From: Vibrio fluminensis
GTDB taxonomy: Bacteria > Pseudomonadota > Gammaproteobacteria > Enterobacterales > Vibrionaceae
DNA length: 64,000 bases
Direction: 5' to 3'
NCBI RefSeq assembly: GCF_015278125.1
Contig: NZ_JADILO010000006.1
Coordinates: 107,215-171,214 of the forward strand
Shown: in pieces, positions 18,281-28,300 of the stretch
Layout: each line of letters starts with the position of its first letter
Numbering within the stretch: position 1 is the stretch's first letter
Program-made: the position numbers and the translations under genes
The notes under the pieces: generated by a model
What the model was told of the DNA's origin: nothing
The model's database searches: none
What the model saw: the letters and a program-made list of their open reading frames with translations, nothing else

Positions 18281-18297
18281 TGCTGGTCAAACCACAA
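18281..18297. promoter_or_regulatory. FadR-like site in the acpP leader
   Basis: TGCTGGTCAAACCACAA resembles the FadR consensus (CTGGTCNGACC core) with one core mismatch, and closely resembles the site upstream of fadH in this window. A possible -10 TAATAA (minus strand, 18247-18252) with a poor -35 would put the site near -44, a position where FadR activates in E. coli fabA. Assignment is tentative. Confidence 0.4.
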
Positions 18298-18435
18298 TTT
18301 TAGCGATTTTAACCGAAATTCAATACATTTTTGACTTATATCATGCACAAATCTTGTGCAAGCTAATAGCAAGTTTTACAGATTTGTCGCGAGAAGCAAG
18401 CAAGTTCCTCACGTATCCATGTAGAAACAGTGCTA

Positions 18436-19173
18436 TTAAACCATATACATGCCGCCGTTAACATGCAAAGTTTCACCTGTGATGTATGCCGCTTCTGGCG
18501 ATGCTAAAAATGCAACAGCCGACGCAATCTCACGAGGGTCACCTAAACGTCCTGCAGGAACGTTCGCTAACGTTGCTGCACGTTGGTCATCATTTAGTGC
18601 CTTAGTCATATCAGTTTCGATAAAACCAGGTGCTACTGTGTTAACAGTCACGCCACGTGAAGCCACTTCACGTGCCATAGATTTAGTAAAACCAATCACA
18701 CCCGCTTTTGCTGCAGCGTAGTTAGTTTGACCAGCGTTACCCATAGTACCCACTACTGAACCTACGTTGATGATGCGACCTGCGCGTTTTTTCATCATGC
18801 CACGTAGAACCGCTTTAGACATACGGAAGATTGGCGTTAGGTTAGTATCGATGATGTCATTCCACTCATCATCTTTCATGCGCATCAGTAGGTTATCACG
18901 CGTGATACCAGCGTTGTTCACTAGAATATCGATCACACCAAACTCATCATTGATGGTTTTTAGCGTCGCTTCGATAGACTCAACGTCAGTCACGTTTAGT
19001 GCAAGACCTTTACCGTTCTCACCCAAGTACTCACTGATTGCAGCTGCGCCGCTTTCAGACGTTGCAGTACCGATTACTGTTGCGCCACGCTCAACCAAAA
19101 GCTCAGCGATTGCGCGGCCAATACCACGGCTAGCACCAGTTACTAGGGCAATCTTGCCTTCTAGATTCATCAT
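18436..19173 (-). CDS. fabG: 3-oxoacyl-ACP reductase (FabG)
   Basis: The 245-residue short-chain dehydrogenase reduces beta-ketoacyl-ACP with NADPH. It has the TGASRGIG cofactor loop, LVNNAGIT, the catalytic serine in NVGSVVGTMG and YAAAKAG with the Tyr/Lys pair. Two adjacent ATGs start the frame (MMNLEGKIAL); the first at 19173 has AAGGA nine bases upstream, while E. coli FabG aligns with the second. It follows fabD by about 33 bases. Confidence 0.96.
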   Translation of the reverse strand: MMNLEGKIALVTGASRGIGRAIAELLVERGATVIGTATSESGAAAISEYLGENGKGLALNVTDVESIEATLKTINDEFGVIDILVNNAGITRDNLLMRMKDDEWNDIIDTNLTPIFRMSKAVLRGMMKKRAGRIINVGSVVGTMGNAGQTNYAAAKAGVIGFTKSMAREVASRGVTVNTVAPGFIETDMTKALNDDQRAATLANVPAGRLGDPREIASAVAFLASPEAAYITGETLHVNGGMYMV

Positions 19174-19206
19174 TATTTACGTTCCTTTTGCTTAATCGAC
19201 AGCAGA

Positions 19207-20130
19207 TTATTTAGCCGCTTCAAGAGAAGCAATGTCGTTTACTGCTGCTGCATCTAGCGTTTTAACGATACGTTTAGTTAGGCCAGTAAGAACTTTACCA
19301 GGACCAACTTCAAGCAGTTTCTCTACGCCTTGCTCGCTCATTAGCTGCACACTCTCAGTCCAGCGTACTGGGCTGTATAGCTGACGAACGAGTGCATGTT
19401 TGATCTTAGCCGGATCAGTTTCTGCTGCTACATCAACGTTATTGATAACTGGTAGCTGAGGCGTGTTAAATTCGATCTCTTCTAGTGCAACCGCAAGCTT
19501 GTCTGCTGCTGGTTTCATTAGTGCACAGTGAGACGGAACAGAAACAGGAAGTGGTAGCGCACGCTTGGCACCCGCTTCTTTACATAGTGCGCCAGCGCGC
19601 TCTACTGCTTCTTTGCTACCTGCAATAACAACTTGACCAGGAGAGTTGAAGTTTACTGGTGAAACAACATCACCTTGAGCCGCTTCTTCACAAGCTTTTG
19701 CAATTGACTCATCATCTAGACCGATGATTGCGTACATTGCACCCGTACCTGCAGGTACTGCTTCTTGCATCAGTTGACCACGTAGCTCAACTAATTTGAT
19801 TGCTTGTTTAAAATCGATAACACCCGCACATACTAGCGCTGAGTATTCACCTAGGCTGTGACCCGCTAGGTTTACAGGCTGCTCAAGACCAAGCTCTTGC
19901 CATACACGCCAAATAGCAACAGAAGATGCAAGTAGAGCTGGTTGAGTACGGTGAGTTTGGTTTAGATCTTCTGCTGGACCATTTTGAACCAGCGCCCAAA
20001 GGTCGTAACCTAGAGCATCAGAAGCCTCGGCAAAAGTTTGTTTAACTACGTCATATTGTTCGCCAAGCTCTGCAAGCATACCTACTGCTTGAGAACCTTG
20101 ACCTGGAAATACGATAGCAAACTTGCTCAT
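19207..20130 (-). CDS. fabD: Malonyl-CoA:ACP transacylase (FabD)
   Basis: The 307-residue enzyme loads malonate onto ACP. The PGQGSQAVGM start, the nucleophile serine in GHSLGEYSALV (about residue 92) and the catalytic histidine in SVPSHCALM are intact. It lies between fabH and fabG in the conserved cluster. Confidence 0.97.
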   Translation of the reverse strand: MSKFAIVFPGQGSQAVGMLAELGEQYDVVKQTFAEASDALGYDLWALVQNGPAEDLNQTHRTQPALLASSVAIWRVWQELGLEQPVNLAGHSLGEYSALVCAGVIDFKQAIKLVELRGQLMQEAVPAGTGAMYAIIGLDDESIAKACEEAAQGDVVSPVNFNSPGQVVIAGSKEAVERAGALCKEAGAKRALPLPVSVPSHCALMKPAADKLAVALEEIEFNTPQLPVINNVDVAAETDPAKIKHALVRQLYSPVRWTESVQLMSEQGVEKLLEVGPGKVLTGLTKRIVKTLDAAAVNDIASLEAAK

Positions 20131-20200
20131 GTTGTTTTCCTTAAAACAAAGAGAAGAAAGAAAGATGCACCTAAGTGCATCTTAAATTGGAATCCTGTAC

Positions 20201-21151
20201 TTAGAACTTAACCAGTGCTGAGCCCCAAGTGAAACCGCCACCAAACGCTTCTAGTAGAAGAGTTTGACCACGTTTAATACGACCATCACGAACTGCTTCA
20301 TCCAATGCTGTAGGCACGGTTGCCGCAGAAGTGTTGCCGTGTTTATCAAGGGTTAACACCACTTGATCAAGCGACATAGAAAGCTTCTTCGCTGTCGCAG
20401 AAATAATGCGATAGTTCGCTTGGTGTGGCACCAACCAATCTAGCTCAGACTTGTGCATGTTGTTTGCTTCAAGCGTGTCTTTCACTAGTTTAGAAAGCTG
20501 AGTTACTGCCACTTTAAACACTTCGTTGCCTGCCATATGCAGCCACTTGTCCGCGTCTTTGCCACGCTCAGGAACAGGAAGACTTAGCAGATCACCAAAG
20601 GCGCCATCCGCATAAATATGCGTAGAGATAATGCCTGGCTCTTCACTTGCACCTAGCACGACTGCGCCCGCAGCGTCACCAAACAAGATAATGGTTGAGC
20701 GGTCCGTTGGATCGCACGTTTTCGACAGAGCATCAGCACCAATCACTAGTACATTTTTACACATACCCGTTTTGATATGCTGATCAGCCACTGACAGCGC
20801 GTAAACAAAACCTGAACACGCTGCTGCTAAATCAAATGCAGGGCAGCCTTTAATGTCCAGCTTCGCTTGAACCTGACATGCCGCTGAAGGGAAAGTGTGG
20901 CTACTACTCGTTGTCGCAACGATGATCAAATCGATATCGTTCTTATCAATGCCCGCCATATCAATCGCGTTCACAGCAGCATGATAACCCATGTCGGCAA
21001 CGGTCTCGTTTTCAGCAGCGATACGGCGCTCTTTAATGCCCGTACGTGCAACGATCCACTCGTCGGTTGTATCTACCATTTTCTCTAAGTCTGCGTTAGT
21101 ACGCACTTGAGATGGCAAGTAGCTGCCAGTACCTAAAATTTTGCTAAACAT
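20201..21151 (-). CDS. fabH: 3-oxoacyl-ACP synthase III (FabH)
   Basis: The 316-residue enzyme starts fatty-acid synthesis by condensing acetyl-CoA with malonyl-ACP. The active-site triad is visible: C112 in [12 protein letters not shown], the histidine in [11 protein letters not shown] and the asparagine in [13 protein letters not shown]. The start [13 protein letters not shown] is typical. It lies five bases behind plsX. Confidence 0.97.
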   Translation of the reverse strand: MFSKILGTGSYLPSQVRTNADLEKMVDTTDEWIVARTGIKERRIAAENETVADMGYHAAVNAIDMAGIDKNDIDLIIVATTSSSHTFPSAACQVQAKLDIKGCPAFDLAAACSGFVYALSVADQHIKTGMCKNVLVIGADALSKTCDPTDRSTIILFGDAAGAVVLGASEEPGIISTHIYADGAFGDLLSLPVPERGKDADKWLHMAGNEVFKVAVTQLSKLVKDTLEANNMHKSELDWLVPHQANYRIISATAKKLSMSLDQVVLTLDKHGNTSAATVPTALDEAVRDGRIKRGQTLLLEAFGGGFTWGSALVKF

Positions 21152-21156
21152 GAAGA

Positions 21157-22182
21157 CTAATAATGCCTCTCGAGTAAAACCGCTTCCAAACGATCGCTTA
21201 TACGGCTTGGTACCTGTCGTTTGACCTCGTGTAGGGCTTCGCCGATGGCATTCACGACCGCCTCTACATCTGCACTTCCGTGGCTTTTTATTACAATGCC
21301 GCGCAATCCTAGCAAACTTGCACCGTTATACTGGTCGGGGTTCAATGTTTTTAGTTCATTAATTAACCCAGAAAACAATTTTCTTGCTATCCAACCCTTT
21401 ATAGATGAGGCCATCATGTAGTTTTTCAACTTATCTATAAAAAGCTGGGCTGTGCCTTCACTGGTCTTAAGGCAGATATTGCCAACAAAGCCATCACACA
21501 CCACCACGTCGGCATAGTCATTAAACAACTGATTACCTTCGATATAGCCAATAAAATTTACCGACTCAGTCTGTGATAACATTTCTGCACAGCGTTTGAC
21601 AAGATCATTGCCTTTAATTTCTTCCGCACCAATATTTAAGATAGCCACTTTTGGTGGTCTGCCTAAATACTGCTCGGCTAACGCGCTTCCCATCACCGCA
21701 AACTGGAATAGTGAGTCTGCATCGCTTGATACATTCGCGCCCAAATCTAGCATCCAAGTACGATTGCCAGAAATGGTTGGCAATGCCGAAATCAATGCAG
21801 GACGTTCAATACCCGGTAACAGTTTAAGACGAAAACGTGACAGAGCCATTAACGCGCCAGTATTACCTGCGCTAACACATGCGTCTGCCTGACCGACAGA
21901 AACAAGATCAATGGCTTTACCCATAGAACTGTTTTGTCCGTTACGAAGCGCGAGGGAAGGTTTTTCCGAATTGGAGATCACCCGGTCACAGTGTTTAATA
22001 CTCAAGCGAGTATCTGGCTGATAACCAAGAGAGGATAATTGAGTTGTGATCGAAGTCCGATCACCTAATAAGATCACTTTTAGCTCTGGGAAATGCGACA
22101 GTGCCTGCACGGCGGCAGGCACTGTTACGCGAGGACCGAAGTCTCCGCCCATTGCATCAAGTGCAACGGTAATATTTTGCAA
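21157..22182 (-). CDS. plsX: Phosphate acyltransferase PlsX
   Basis: The 341-residue enzyme makes acyl-phosphate from acyl-ACP for phospholipid synthesis. It has [11 protein letters not shown] at the N-terminus, [25 protein letters not shown] and [17 protein letters not shown]. It lies directly behind rpmF and ahead of fabH, a coupling of ribosome and membrane lipid genes found widely in gammaproteobacteria. Confidence 0.97.
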   Translation of the reverse strand: MQNITVALDAMGGDFGPRVTVPAAVQALSHFPELKVILLGDRTSITTQLSSLGYQPDTRLSIKHCDRVISNSEKPSLALRNGQNSSMGKAIDLVSVGQADACVSAGNTGALMALSRFRLKLLPGIERPALISALPTISGNRTWMLDLGANVSSDADSLFQFAVMGSALAEQYLGRPPKVAILNIGAEEIKGNDLVKRCAEMLSQTESVNFIGYIEGNQLFNDYADVVVCDGFVGNICLKTSEGTAQLFIDKLKNYMMASSIKGWIARKLFSGLINELKTLNPDQYNGASLLGLRGIVIKSHGSADVEAVVNAIGEALHEVKRQVPSRISDRLEAVLLERHY

Positions 22183-22191
22183 AGGTCAACC

Positions 22192-22362
22192 TTACTTGTT
22201 GATAACCTTCTTGCCGCGGTAGTAACCTTCGGCAGTCACGTTGTGACGTAGGTGAGTTTCACCTGAAGTTGCGTCTACAGATAGTGCAGCTGTAGTAAGC
22301 GCATCGTGTGAACGACGCATGCCACGCATTGAACGTGATTTCTTGCTCTTTTGTACGGCCAT
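22192..22362 (-). CDS. rpmF: Ribosomal protein bL32
   Basis: The 56-residue basic protein reads [20 protein letters not shown] and ends [10 protein letters not shown], the standard bL32 sequence of gammaproteobacteria. The ATG at 22362 follows a TAGGAGTAGGGTCA ribosome region. It is 31 bases behind yceD and 9 bases ahead of plsX. Confidence 0.97.
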   Translation of the reverse strand: MAVQKSKKSRSMRGMRRSHDALTTAALSVDATSGETHLRHNVTAEGYYRGKKVINK

Positions 22363-22393
22363 TGACCCTACTCCTATGTAAATTCTTAAAGAA

Positions 22394-22921
22394 TTACTTC
22401 TTCAAGCTTTTTAAAACGTCAAATGGATTCGGTTTTTTCTCTTCCTCAATTTCTTCAGGAAGTTCACCAAACACCATATTATTTGAGTTAACGCTACAGT
22501 CCGCTTCGTCGTGCATTGCTACTTGTGGCAATCCAAGGATGAACTCGTCTTCAACTAGTTGAATCAGGTCTAACTCACCGTACTCGTTTAGATCTACCAA
22601 ATCGTACTCTTCCGGTGCTTCCTCTTCACTCTTCTCGCTGTAAACAGGAGTATAAGTGAATTGGACTTCACACTGATGTGCGAAAACCTCATTACAACGT
22701 TGACACTCTAAATCAACTTCGACGTTAGCTTTACCAGAGATAACGACGAGTCGCTGTTCATCAAGCCCAAATGACAATGAGACTTGCGCGTCACGTTTTA
22801 CGCCTTCAGTTGCTTCGCTTAAACGCTTGAAAAGACTGGTCTGAATAATACCTTCATAATCCAATCGTTTTTTAGCTTCTCGTGCGGGGTCAACCGTTCG
22901 CGGTATTTTTACCTTTTGCAT
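22394..22921 (-). CDS. yceD: YceD/DUF177 family protein, 23S rRNA-linked
   Basis: The 175-residue acidic protein starts [22 protein letters not shown]. It contains the paired cysteines of the family ([10 protein letters not shown] plus a late Cys in EADCSVNS) and ends [20 protein letters not shown]. Members precede rpmF and are needed for normal 23S rRNA accumulation in plants and bacteria; the molecular role is open. A TTG nine bases upstream has a better-spaced ribosome-like GGAAGA, but a strong promoter overlaps that site, so I keep the ATG. Confidence 0.92.
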   Translation of the reverse strand: MQKVKIPRTVDPAREAKKRLDYEGIIQTSLFKRLSEATEGVKRDAQVSLSFGLDEQRLVVISGKANVEVDLECQRCNEVFAHQCEVQFTYTPVYSEKSEEEAPEEYDLVDLNEYGELDLIQLVEDEFILGLPQVAMHDEADCSVNSNNMVFGELPEEIEEEKKPNPFDVLKSLKK

Positions 22922-22930
22922 AGGGCGCAA

Positions 22931-22959
22931 ATTCTATCTTCCAAATTGTTTAGAGTCAA
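22931..22959 (-). promoter_or_regulatory. Sigma-70 promoter of the yceD-rpmF-plsX operon
   Basis: On the minus strand TTGACT (22954-22959), a 17-base spacer and TAGAAT (22931-22936) are close to consensus. Transcription would begin around 22922-22928, leaving a leader of at most a few bases before the yceD ATG. Confidence 0.65.
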
Positions 22960-23069
22960 AGAAAAAGGGCAAAAAGTTTTACTTTTTTTCCTTTCGATTA
23001 CTAAGGCTAGGCGAACAGTCATAACTTCGATTAAGCTGTTTTCCAAGCAAGCTACAATTGTAAATTAAA

Positions 23070-23651
23070 ATGACAAATTACCAACTAGTTTTAGCCTCCA
23101 CTTCGCCATTTAGGCAGCAACTGCTCAATAAACTAGCAGTCTCTTTTATCACCGCAACGCCAGATTGTGATGAAACACCGCTGGTTAACGAGCAACCAAG
23201 CGAGCTAGTGCTGCGCCTTGCCGAGGGCAAAGCCCAATCATGCCACATTGAGCAAGATAGCCTAGTCATAGGTAGTGACCAAGTGTGTGTCATCGATGGC
23301 GAAATTATTGGTAAACCCCACACTCGAGACAAAGCTATCGAGCAATTAACTCGTCAAAGTGGCAAAAGCATCACTTTTTATACTGGTTTAGCTTTGTACA
23401 ACTCTAAAACAGCGACGGTTACCTCTAAGTTGGATACGTTCACGGTCCATTTTCGCCAACTAAGCCAACAGCAAATCGAAAACTATGTCGACAAGGAACA
23501 ACCTTTCTACTGCGCAGGCAGTTTCAAGAGTGAAGGTCTTGGCATTGCCCTGTTCGAACGCTTGGAAGGTAAAGACCCAAATACGTTAGTCGGGCTACCG
23601 CTGATTGATTTGATTGATATGCTAGAAGCGGAAGGTTTTAGGGTTTTGTAA
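23070..23651 (+). CDS. yceF: Maf-type nucleotide pyrophosphatase YceF
   Basis: The 193-residue protein has the Maf motifs: [12 protein letters not shown] at the N-terminus, [18 protein letters not shown], and a late [12 protein letters not shown]. The YceF subgroup hydrolyses 7-methyl-GTP. It is transcribed divergently from yceD with rluC behind it, matching the E. coli order. Confidence 0.94.
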   Translation: MTNYQLVLASTSPFRQQLLNKLAVSFITATPDCDETPLVNEQPSELVLRLAEGKAQSCHIEQDSLVIGSDQVCVIDGEIIGKPHTRDKAIEQLTRQSGKSITFYTGLALYNSKTATVTSKLDTFTVHFRQLSQQQIENYVDKEQPFYCAGSFKSEGLGIALFERLEGKDPNTLVGLPLIDLIDMLEAEGFRVL

Positions 23652-23685
23652 AAAGAAAGGTCGCTTGATGCGACCTTTCTTTTTG
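23652..23685 (+). terminator. Terminator of yceF
   Basis: AAAGAAAGGTCGC and GCGACCTTTCTTT arms with a five-base loop begin right at the stop codon and are followed by T. Confidence 0.9.
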
Positions 23686-23700
23686 GATGCGGGAAGACAG

Positions 23701-23730
23701 AACGCTTCACTACGGAACACTTCGTTACGG
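23701..23730. repeat. Short degenerate tandem repeat (2 x 15 bp)
   Basis: AACGCTTCACTACGG is followed directly by AACACTTCGTTACGG (12 of 15 identical). It lies between the yceF terminator and the rluC stop, in non-coding DNA. Confidence 0.6.
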
Positions 23731-23817
23731 GTAAGACACTATCAATTCCGTTGTCCGTGAGTTAGCATGATTGCTGACGTTTCGTAAGCCAGCGCCAATG
23801 CGCTGAGCGTTCGCTAA

Positions 23818-24765
23818 TCAAGCAAGCTTTCTCAACCCAACCAACACTTTCTCAAGCTTGTCGCCCATTGGCGCGTTGATTTCCATCTGCTCTTCAGTGC
23901 CAGGGTGAACAAACTTGATGTTTGCTGCGTGCAAGAACAAACGGTTAAGCCCTACTTTACCTGTGTAGGCATCAAAGCGGCGGTCACCATAACGATCATC
24001 CCATGCAATTGGGTGGCCGGTATATTGGGTATGCACACGAATTTGGTGTGTACGACCGGTAATTGGGCTCGCTTGGATTAGAGTTGCATCTGCAAACTTT
24101 TCCAACACTTTAAAGCGCGTTTCTGACGGTTTGCCATTTGGGTTAACACGCACAATGCTATTGACTTCATTTTTCAACAGCGGCGCGTTGACCACTTTAC
24201 AGCTTGGTTTCCACTCGCCCATCACTAATGCAAAATAGTATTTCTGTACGGTTTTTTCGCGGAATTGAGCTTGCAGATGACGTAGAGCTGATCGCTTTTT
24301 CGCCACTAACAAAATGCCTGAAGTGTCTCGGTCAATGCGATGAACCAATTCTAAGAAACGGGCTTGTGGACGCAATGCGCGTAACGCTTCAATCGCACCA
24401 AATTTCAAACCACTGCCACCATGCACAGCCGTGCCTGAAGGCTTGTTCAGAATCAACATATGTTCATCTTCATGGATAATCATATGTTCTAACTCTGCCA
24501 CCTTATTTAGCTTGGTACTTGGCGCGACTTCCTCTGCTTTTTCTTCCATTGTTACTGGTGGAATTCGTACTAAATCACCCGCTTGTAGCTTGTACTCAGC
24601 TTTAACACGTTTTTTGTTTACACGAACCTCTCCTTTACGAAGGATGCGGTAAACCATGCTTTTAGGGATACTTTTTAAATGATTGCGTAGAAAATTATCA
24701 ATACGCTGACCAGCCATGTCAGAATCAATATCGACAAACTGGACTTGGGTTCTTATTTCACTCAT
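23818..24765 (-). CDS. rluC: 23S rRNA pseudouridine(955/2504/2580) synthase RluC
   Basis: The 315-residue enzyme has an N-terminal S4 RNA-binding domain (about residues 14-75; RIDNFLRNHLKSIPKSMVY) and a catalytic domain with the invariant aspartate in LVHRIDRDTSGILL (about 145). GRTHQIRVHTQYTGHPI is the following conserved motif. It is divergent from rne, as in E. coli, so the two share an intergenic regulatory region. Confidence 0.95.
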   Translation of the reverse strand: MSEIRTQVQFVDIDSDMAGQRIDNFLRNHLKSIPKSMVYRILRKGEVRVNKKRVKAEYKLQAGDLVRIPPVTMEEKAEEVAPSTKLNKVAELEHMIIHEDEHMLILNKPSGTAVHGGSGLKFGAIEALRALRPQARFLELVHRIDRDTSGILLVAKKRSALRHLQAQFREKTVQKYYFALVMGEWKPSCKVVNAPLLKNEVNSIVRVNPNGKPSETRFKVLEKFADATLIQASPITGRTHQIRVHTQYTGHPIAWDDRYGDRRFDAYTGKVGLNRLFLHAANIKFVHPGTEEQMEINAPMGDKLEKVLVGLRKLA

Positions 24766-24965
24766 GCGGCTATTCTATCACTCAACGCTGCGCAAAATCA
24801 CATTTTCTTGGCAACAAACAGTCAGTTTACTTGTTTTCAATCGAACTACGAACTGTTTTTCTATTGCCCATTTATAAAACTAATGTTATCTCAATCAAAA
24901 GTATTACAATACAGTTGGTTACGAAAAATAAAACTCGATTCTTTAGCGATTTGCTATAAAGCAGA

Positions 24966-24994
24966 TTGCTGTGTTAGGTGGGTACTGCTATAGT
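24966..24994 (+). promoter_or_regulatory. Promoter of rne
   Basis: TTGCTG (24966-24971), a 17-base spacer ending TGC and TATAGT (24989-24994) form an extended -10 sigma-70 promoter. Transcription from about 25001 would give a leader of roughly 320 bases. Confidence 0.65.
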
Positions 24995-25000
24995 TCACAC

Positions 25001-25318
25001 CTGCGATGATTGATTTGGTTGACTTTTGTACTAACCGAAACAACAAAGCAATAAAAGAGTAGATTGCTGATAAATAGAAAGTGCAGCACACGGCGTAAGA
25101 CCTTTCGAACATTGGCTAACTTGTTGCTCTACTCGTCACCTTTCATGTTGAGTAAATTCCGCCGATATCGCGGCTCACAAGCAAAGTTTTGTGAGAACTG
25201 GAGTGCCCCAGAGCATCCCTCCAGCCGGGAGGCTGCACCGTTCAAACCATGGGATCTGGCACCGTGAAAAGAGAAAGCTAAGCAACAAGCACATAAAAAA
25301 TGACAACGAGATTTTTAA
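25001..25318 (+). ncRNA. rne 5' untranslated leader (rne5-like autoregulatory element)
   Basis: A long leader precedes rne. Visible hairpins are CTCACAA (25174-25180) with TTGTGAG (25189-25195) and CTGGAG (25198-25203) with CTCCAG (25219-25224), followed by GGGATCTGGCACCGTG. In E. coli the ~360-base rne leader folds into hairpins that RNase E recognises to cleave its own mRNA. Length, position and stacked hairpins agree with that; the exact fold is inferred. Confidence 0.65.
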
Positions 25319-28300
25319 ATGAAAAGAATGCTAATCAACGCAACTCAAAAAGAAGAGTTGCGCGTTGCTTTAGTGGATGGTCAACGCTTATTCGATCTTG
25401 ATATCGAGAGCCCAGGCCATGAATCCAAAAAAGCAAACATCTACAAAGGACGTATCACTCGAATCGAACCTAGTCTTGAAGCTGCCTTCGTAGACTACGG
25501 CGCAGAAAGACACGGTTTCCTCCCTCTAAAAGAAATTGCTCGCGAATACTTCCCTGAAGGTTACTCTTATCAAGGCCGTCCAAGCATTAAAGAAGTGCTT
25601 ACCGAAGGTCAAGAAGTAATCGTCCAAGTGGAGAAAGAAGAACGTGGCAGCAAAGGTGCTGCACTAACCACGTTTATTTCTTTAGCGGGTAGTTACCTTG
25701 TATTAATGCCAAACAACCCTCGTGCTGGCGGTATTTCTCGCCGTATCGAAGGTGATGAGCGCACGCAACTAAAAGCGGCACTAAGTACTCTAGAACTGCC
25801 TCAAGGCATGGGTCTTATTGTTCGTACGGCTGGCGTTGGCAAAAGTGCAGAAGAGTTAGAGTGGGACTTAAATGTTCTTCTAAACCACTGGGGTGCAATT
25901 AAACAAGCGTCTGATTCGAACCCAGCACCTTTCCTAATTCACCAAGAAAGTAACGTTATCGTTCGCGCGATCCGCGATTACTTGCGTCGTGATATCGGCG
26001 AAATCCTGATTGACAGCAACACAATGTATGAGCGTGCGCTCGACCACATTCGTCTAGTTCGTCCTGATTTCGTAAGCCGAGTTAAGAAATACGATGGTGA
26101 GGTTCCACTATTTAGCCACTACCAAATCGAAAGCCAGATCGAGTCTGCGTTCCAACGCGAAGTTCGTCTGCCTTCTGGTGGCTCTATCGTAATCGACCCA
26201 ACTGAAGCACTAACCTCAATCGACATCAACTCTGCTCGCGCGACGAAAGGCGGCGATATCGAAGAGACCGCGCTTAATACCAACCTAGAAGCAGCCGATG
26301 AAATCGCTCGTCAGCTACGTCTACGTGACCTTGGTGGTCTAGTGGTTATCGACTTTATCGATATGACACCAGTTCGCCACCAACGCGAAGTTGAAAACCG
26401 TCTACGTGACGCTGTCCGTATGGACCGTGCACGCGTACAAATCGGTCGCATTTCTCGCTTTGGCCTACTTGAGATGTCTCGTCAACGTCTAAGCCCTTCT
26501 CTAGCAGAAGCAAGCCACCATATCTGTCCTCGCTGTACAGGTACTGGCGTTATCCGTGACAACGAATCTCTTGCACTTTCTGTTCTTCGTCTGATTGAAG
26601 AAGAAGCACTAAAAGACAACACTTCACAAGTTTTAGCTGTTGTACCTGTGCCAATCGCTTCTTACCTATTGAACGAAAAACGTCGCTCTGTAAACCATAT
26701 TGAGCGTAACCAAGAAGTGAAAATTACGGTAGTTCCTAACTCTGATATGGAAACACCGCACTTTGAAGTGATTCGTGTTCGTGAAGGCGAAGAAGTTGAT
26801 CTACTTTCTTACCTACTTCCTAAGAAGCTTGAAGCGATGAAGGAAGCAGAAGGTAAAGAAACGCCTGATACAGAATACAAACCGAAAAAGATCGAAGAGC
26901 CTGCACTTAAAGGCTTTGCCGCTCCTGCACAATCTGCTCCAACCCCAGCACCAGTTGTTAAAGCTCCAGCAGCCAAGGCACCGGTAAAAGCGGAAGAAGC
27001 AAAAGATGAGCAGCCAGGTCTATTCGGTCGTTTCTTTAAAGCTCTAGGTAACTTCATTTTCGGTTCTGACAAGACAGAAGAACCAAAGAAAGAAGAAACT
27101 GTTGAGAAAGAGAAACCAAATCGCAATAACCGCAATCGTCGCAACAACCGCAACGAACGTGGTGACCAGCGTCGCCGCAACAACCGTGATGGTAACCGTG
27201 ACGGAAATCGCGACTCTAACCGTGACAGCAACCGCGACAATCGTGAAGACAAACGCGACAACAAGCGTAAGCCAGCACGCGATGAAGCAAATACTGAGCA
27301 GAAACAAACTGAACGCAAACAGCAGAACCGCAAGCCGAAGCAAGAACGCCGTAACAAGCGTGAAGATGCGAAGCCAAGCAAAGTTGCTGAAGAAGGTCTA
27401 AAACTTGCAGCAGAAGCGCAAGTCGACAAGCCTGAGACACGCGCTGAAGAAAAAGCAGTGAAAGTCAAAGAGCGTCGTCAACGTCGTAAACTAAGCAAAA
27501 AAGTGCGCGTTAAAGACCAACTAGCAAATGCTGAACAGATTGATGAAACAAATGTTGAGCAAGTTGTTGAAGCTGCCGTTGCAGAGGCTACTGTTGTAGA
27601 CACTCAAGCGCCTGTGAAAGCGCAACCAGTCGTTGAAGCGGTTGACACTGACAATGACGATGCACAAGAAGGCAAGCAACGTCGTAACCGTCGTTCTCCA
27701 CGCCATCTACGTGCAAGTGGTCAACGTCGTCGTCGCGGCCGTGATCGTCGCCCTAACCCTTTCCGCCTGCGCAAAGGTGGTGTTGCATCTCCAGAGATGG
27801 CGATGGGTAAGGTAATGCCTCGCTACGATCTTTCTAAGCCAGCGCCTCGCTCTCAACAAGCAAAAGAGCAACAACCAGCGCTAGTGACAGAAGCTGTCGT
27901 TACGGAAACTGTAGCAATTGAAGCAGCAGTAACAAACGTGGCAACTCTAGGTGGTTACGCTTGTCCTGAAATGGCAATGGGTAAAGTCATTATCCGTCGT
28001 GAGCAGCCTACTGTGGTAGAAGCGCCAGTTGAAACGGTCGCTGAGCCAATCGTTGCTGAAGTTGTAGAAACAGCACCAGTGGTTGAAGCGCCAGCCGTTG
28101 AAATCGCTCAAGAAGTGACTGAAACAGAAACTGCGCCAGTAGTAGAAGTAACAGAAACTGTTGTTGAGCAAGTAACTGAAGTTGTCGCAACAGAAGCGGT
28201 TGTTGAGCAAGTAACTGAAGTTGTCGCAACAGAAGCGGTTGCACCAGCAAAAGTTGCTGTGGCGAAAGCTGTACTAGCAAATGCAGTGAAAGCTCACGCA

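Noticed and set aside
27121..27280. Repetitive DNA in rne resembling a repeat array
   Set aside because: The repeats are degenerate codons for Asn-Arg-Asp units within an open frame, not CRISPR repeats with unique spacers.
26809..27468. 219-codon frame antisense to rne
   Set aside because: It is a shadow of the arginine/asparagine-rich RNase E tail; the serine/leucine/arginine repeats come from the opposite codon pattern.
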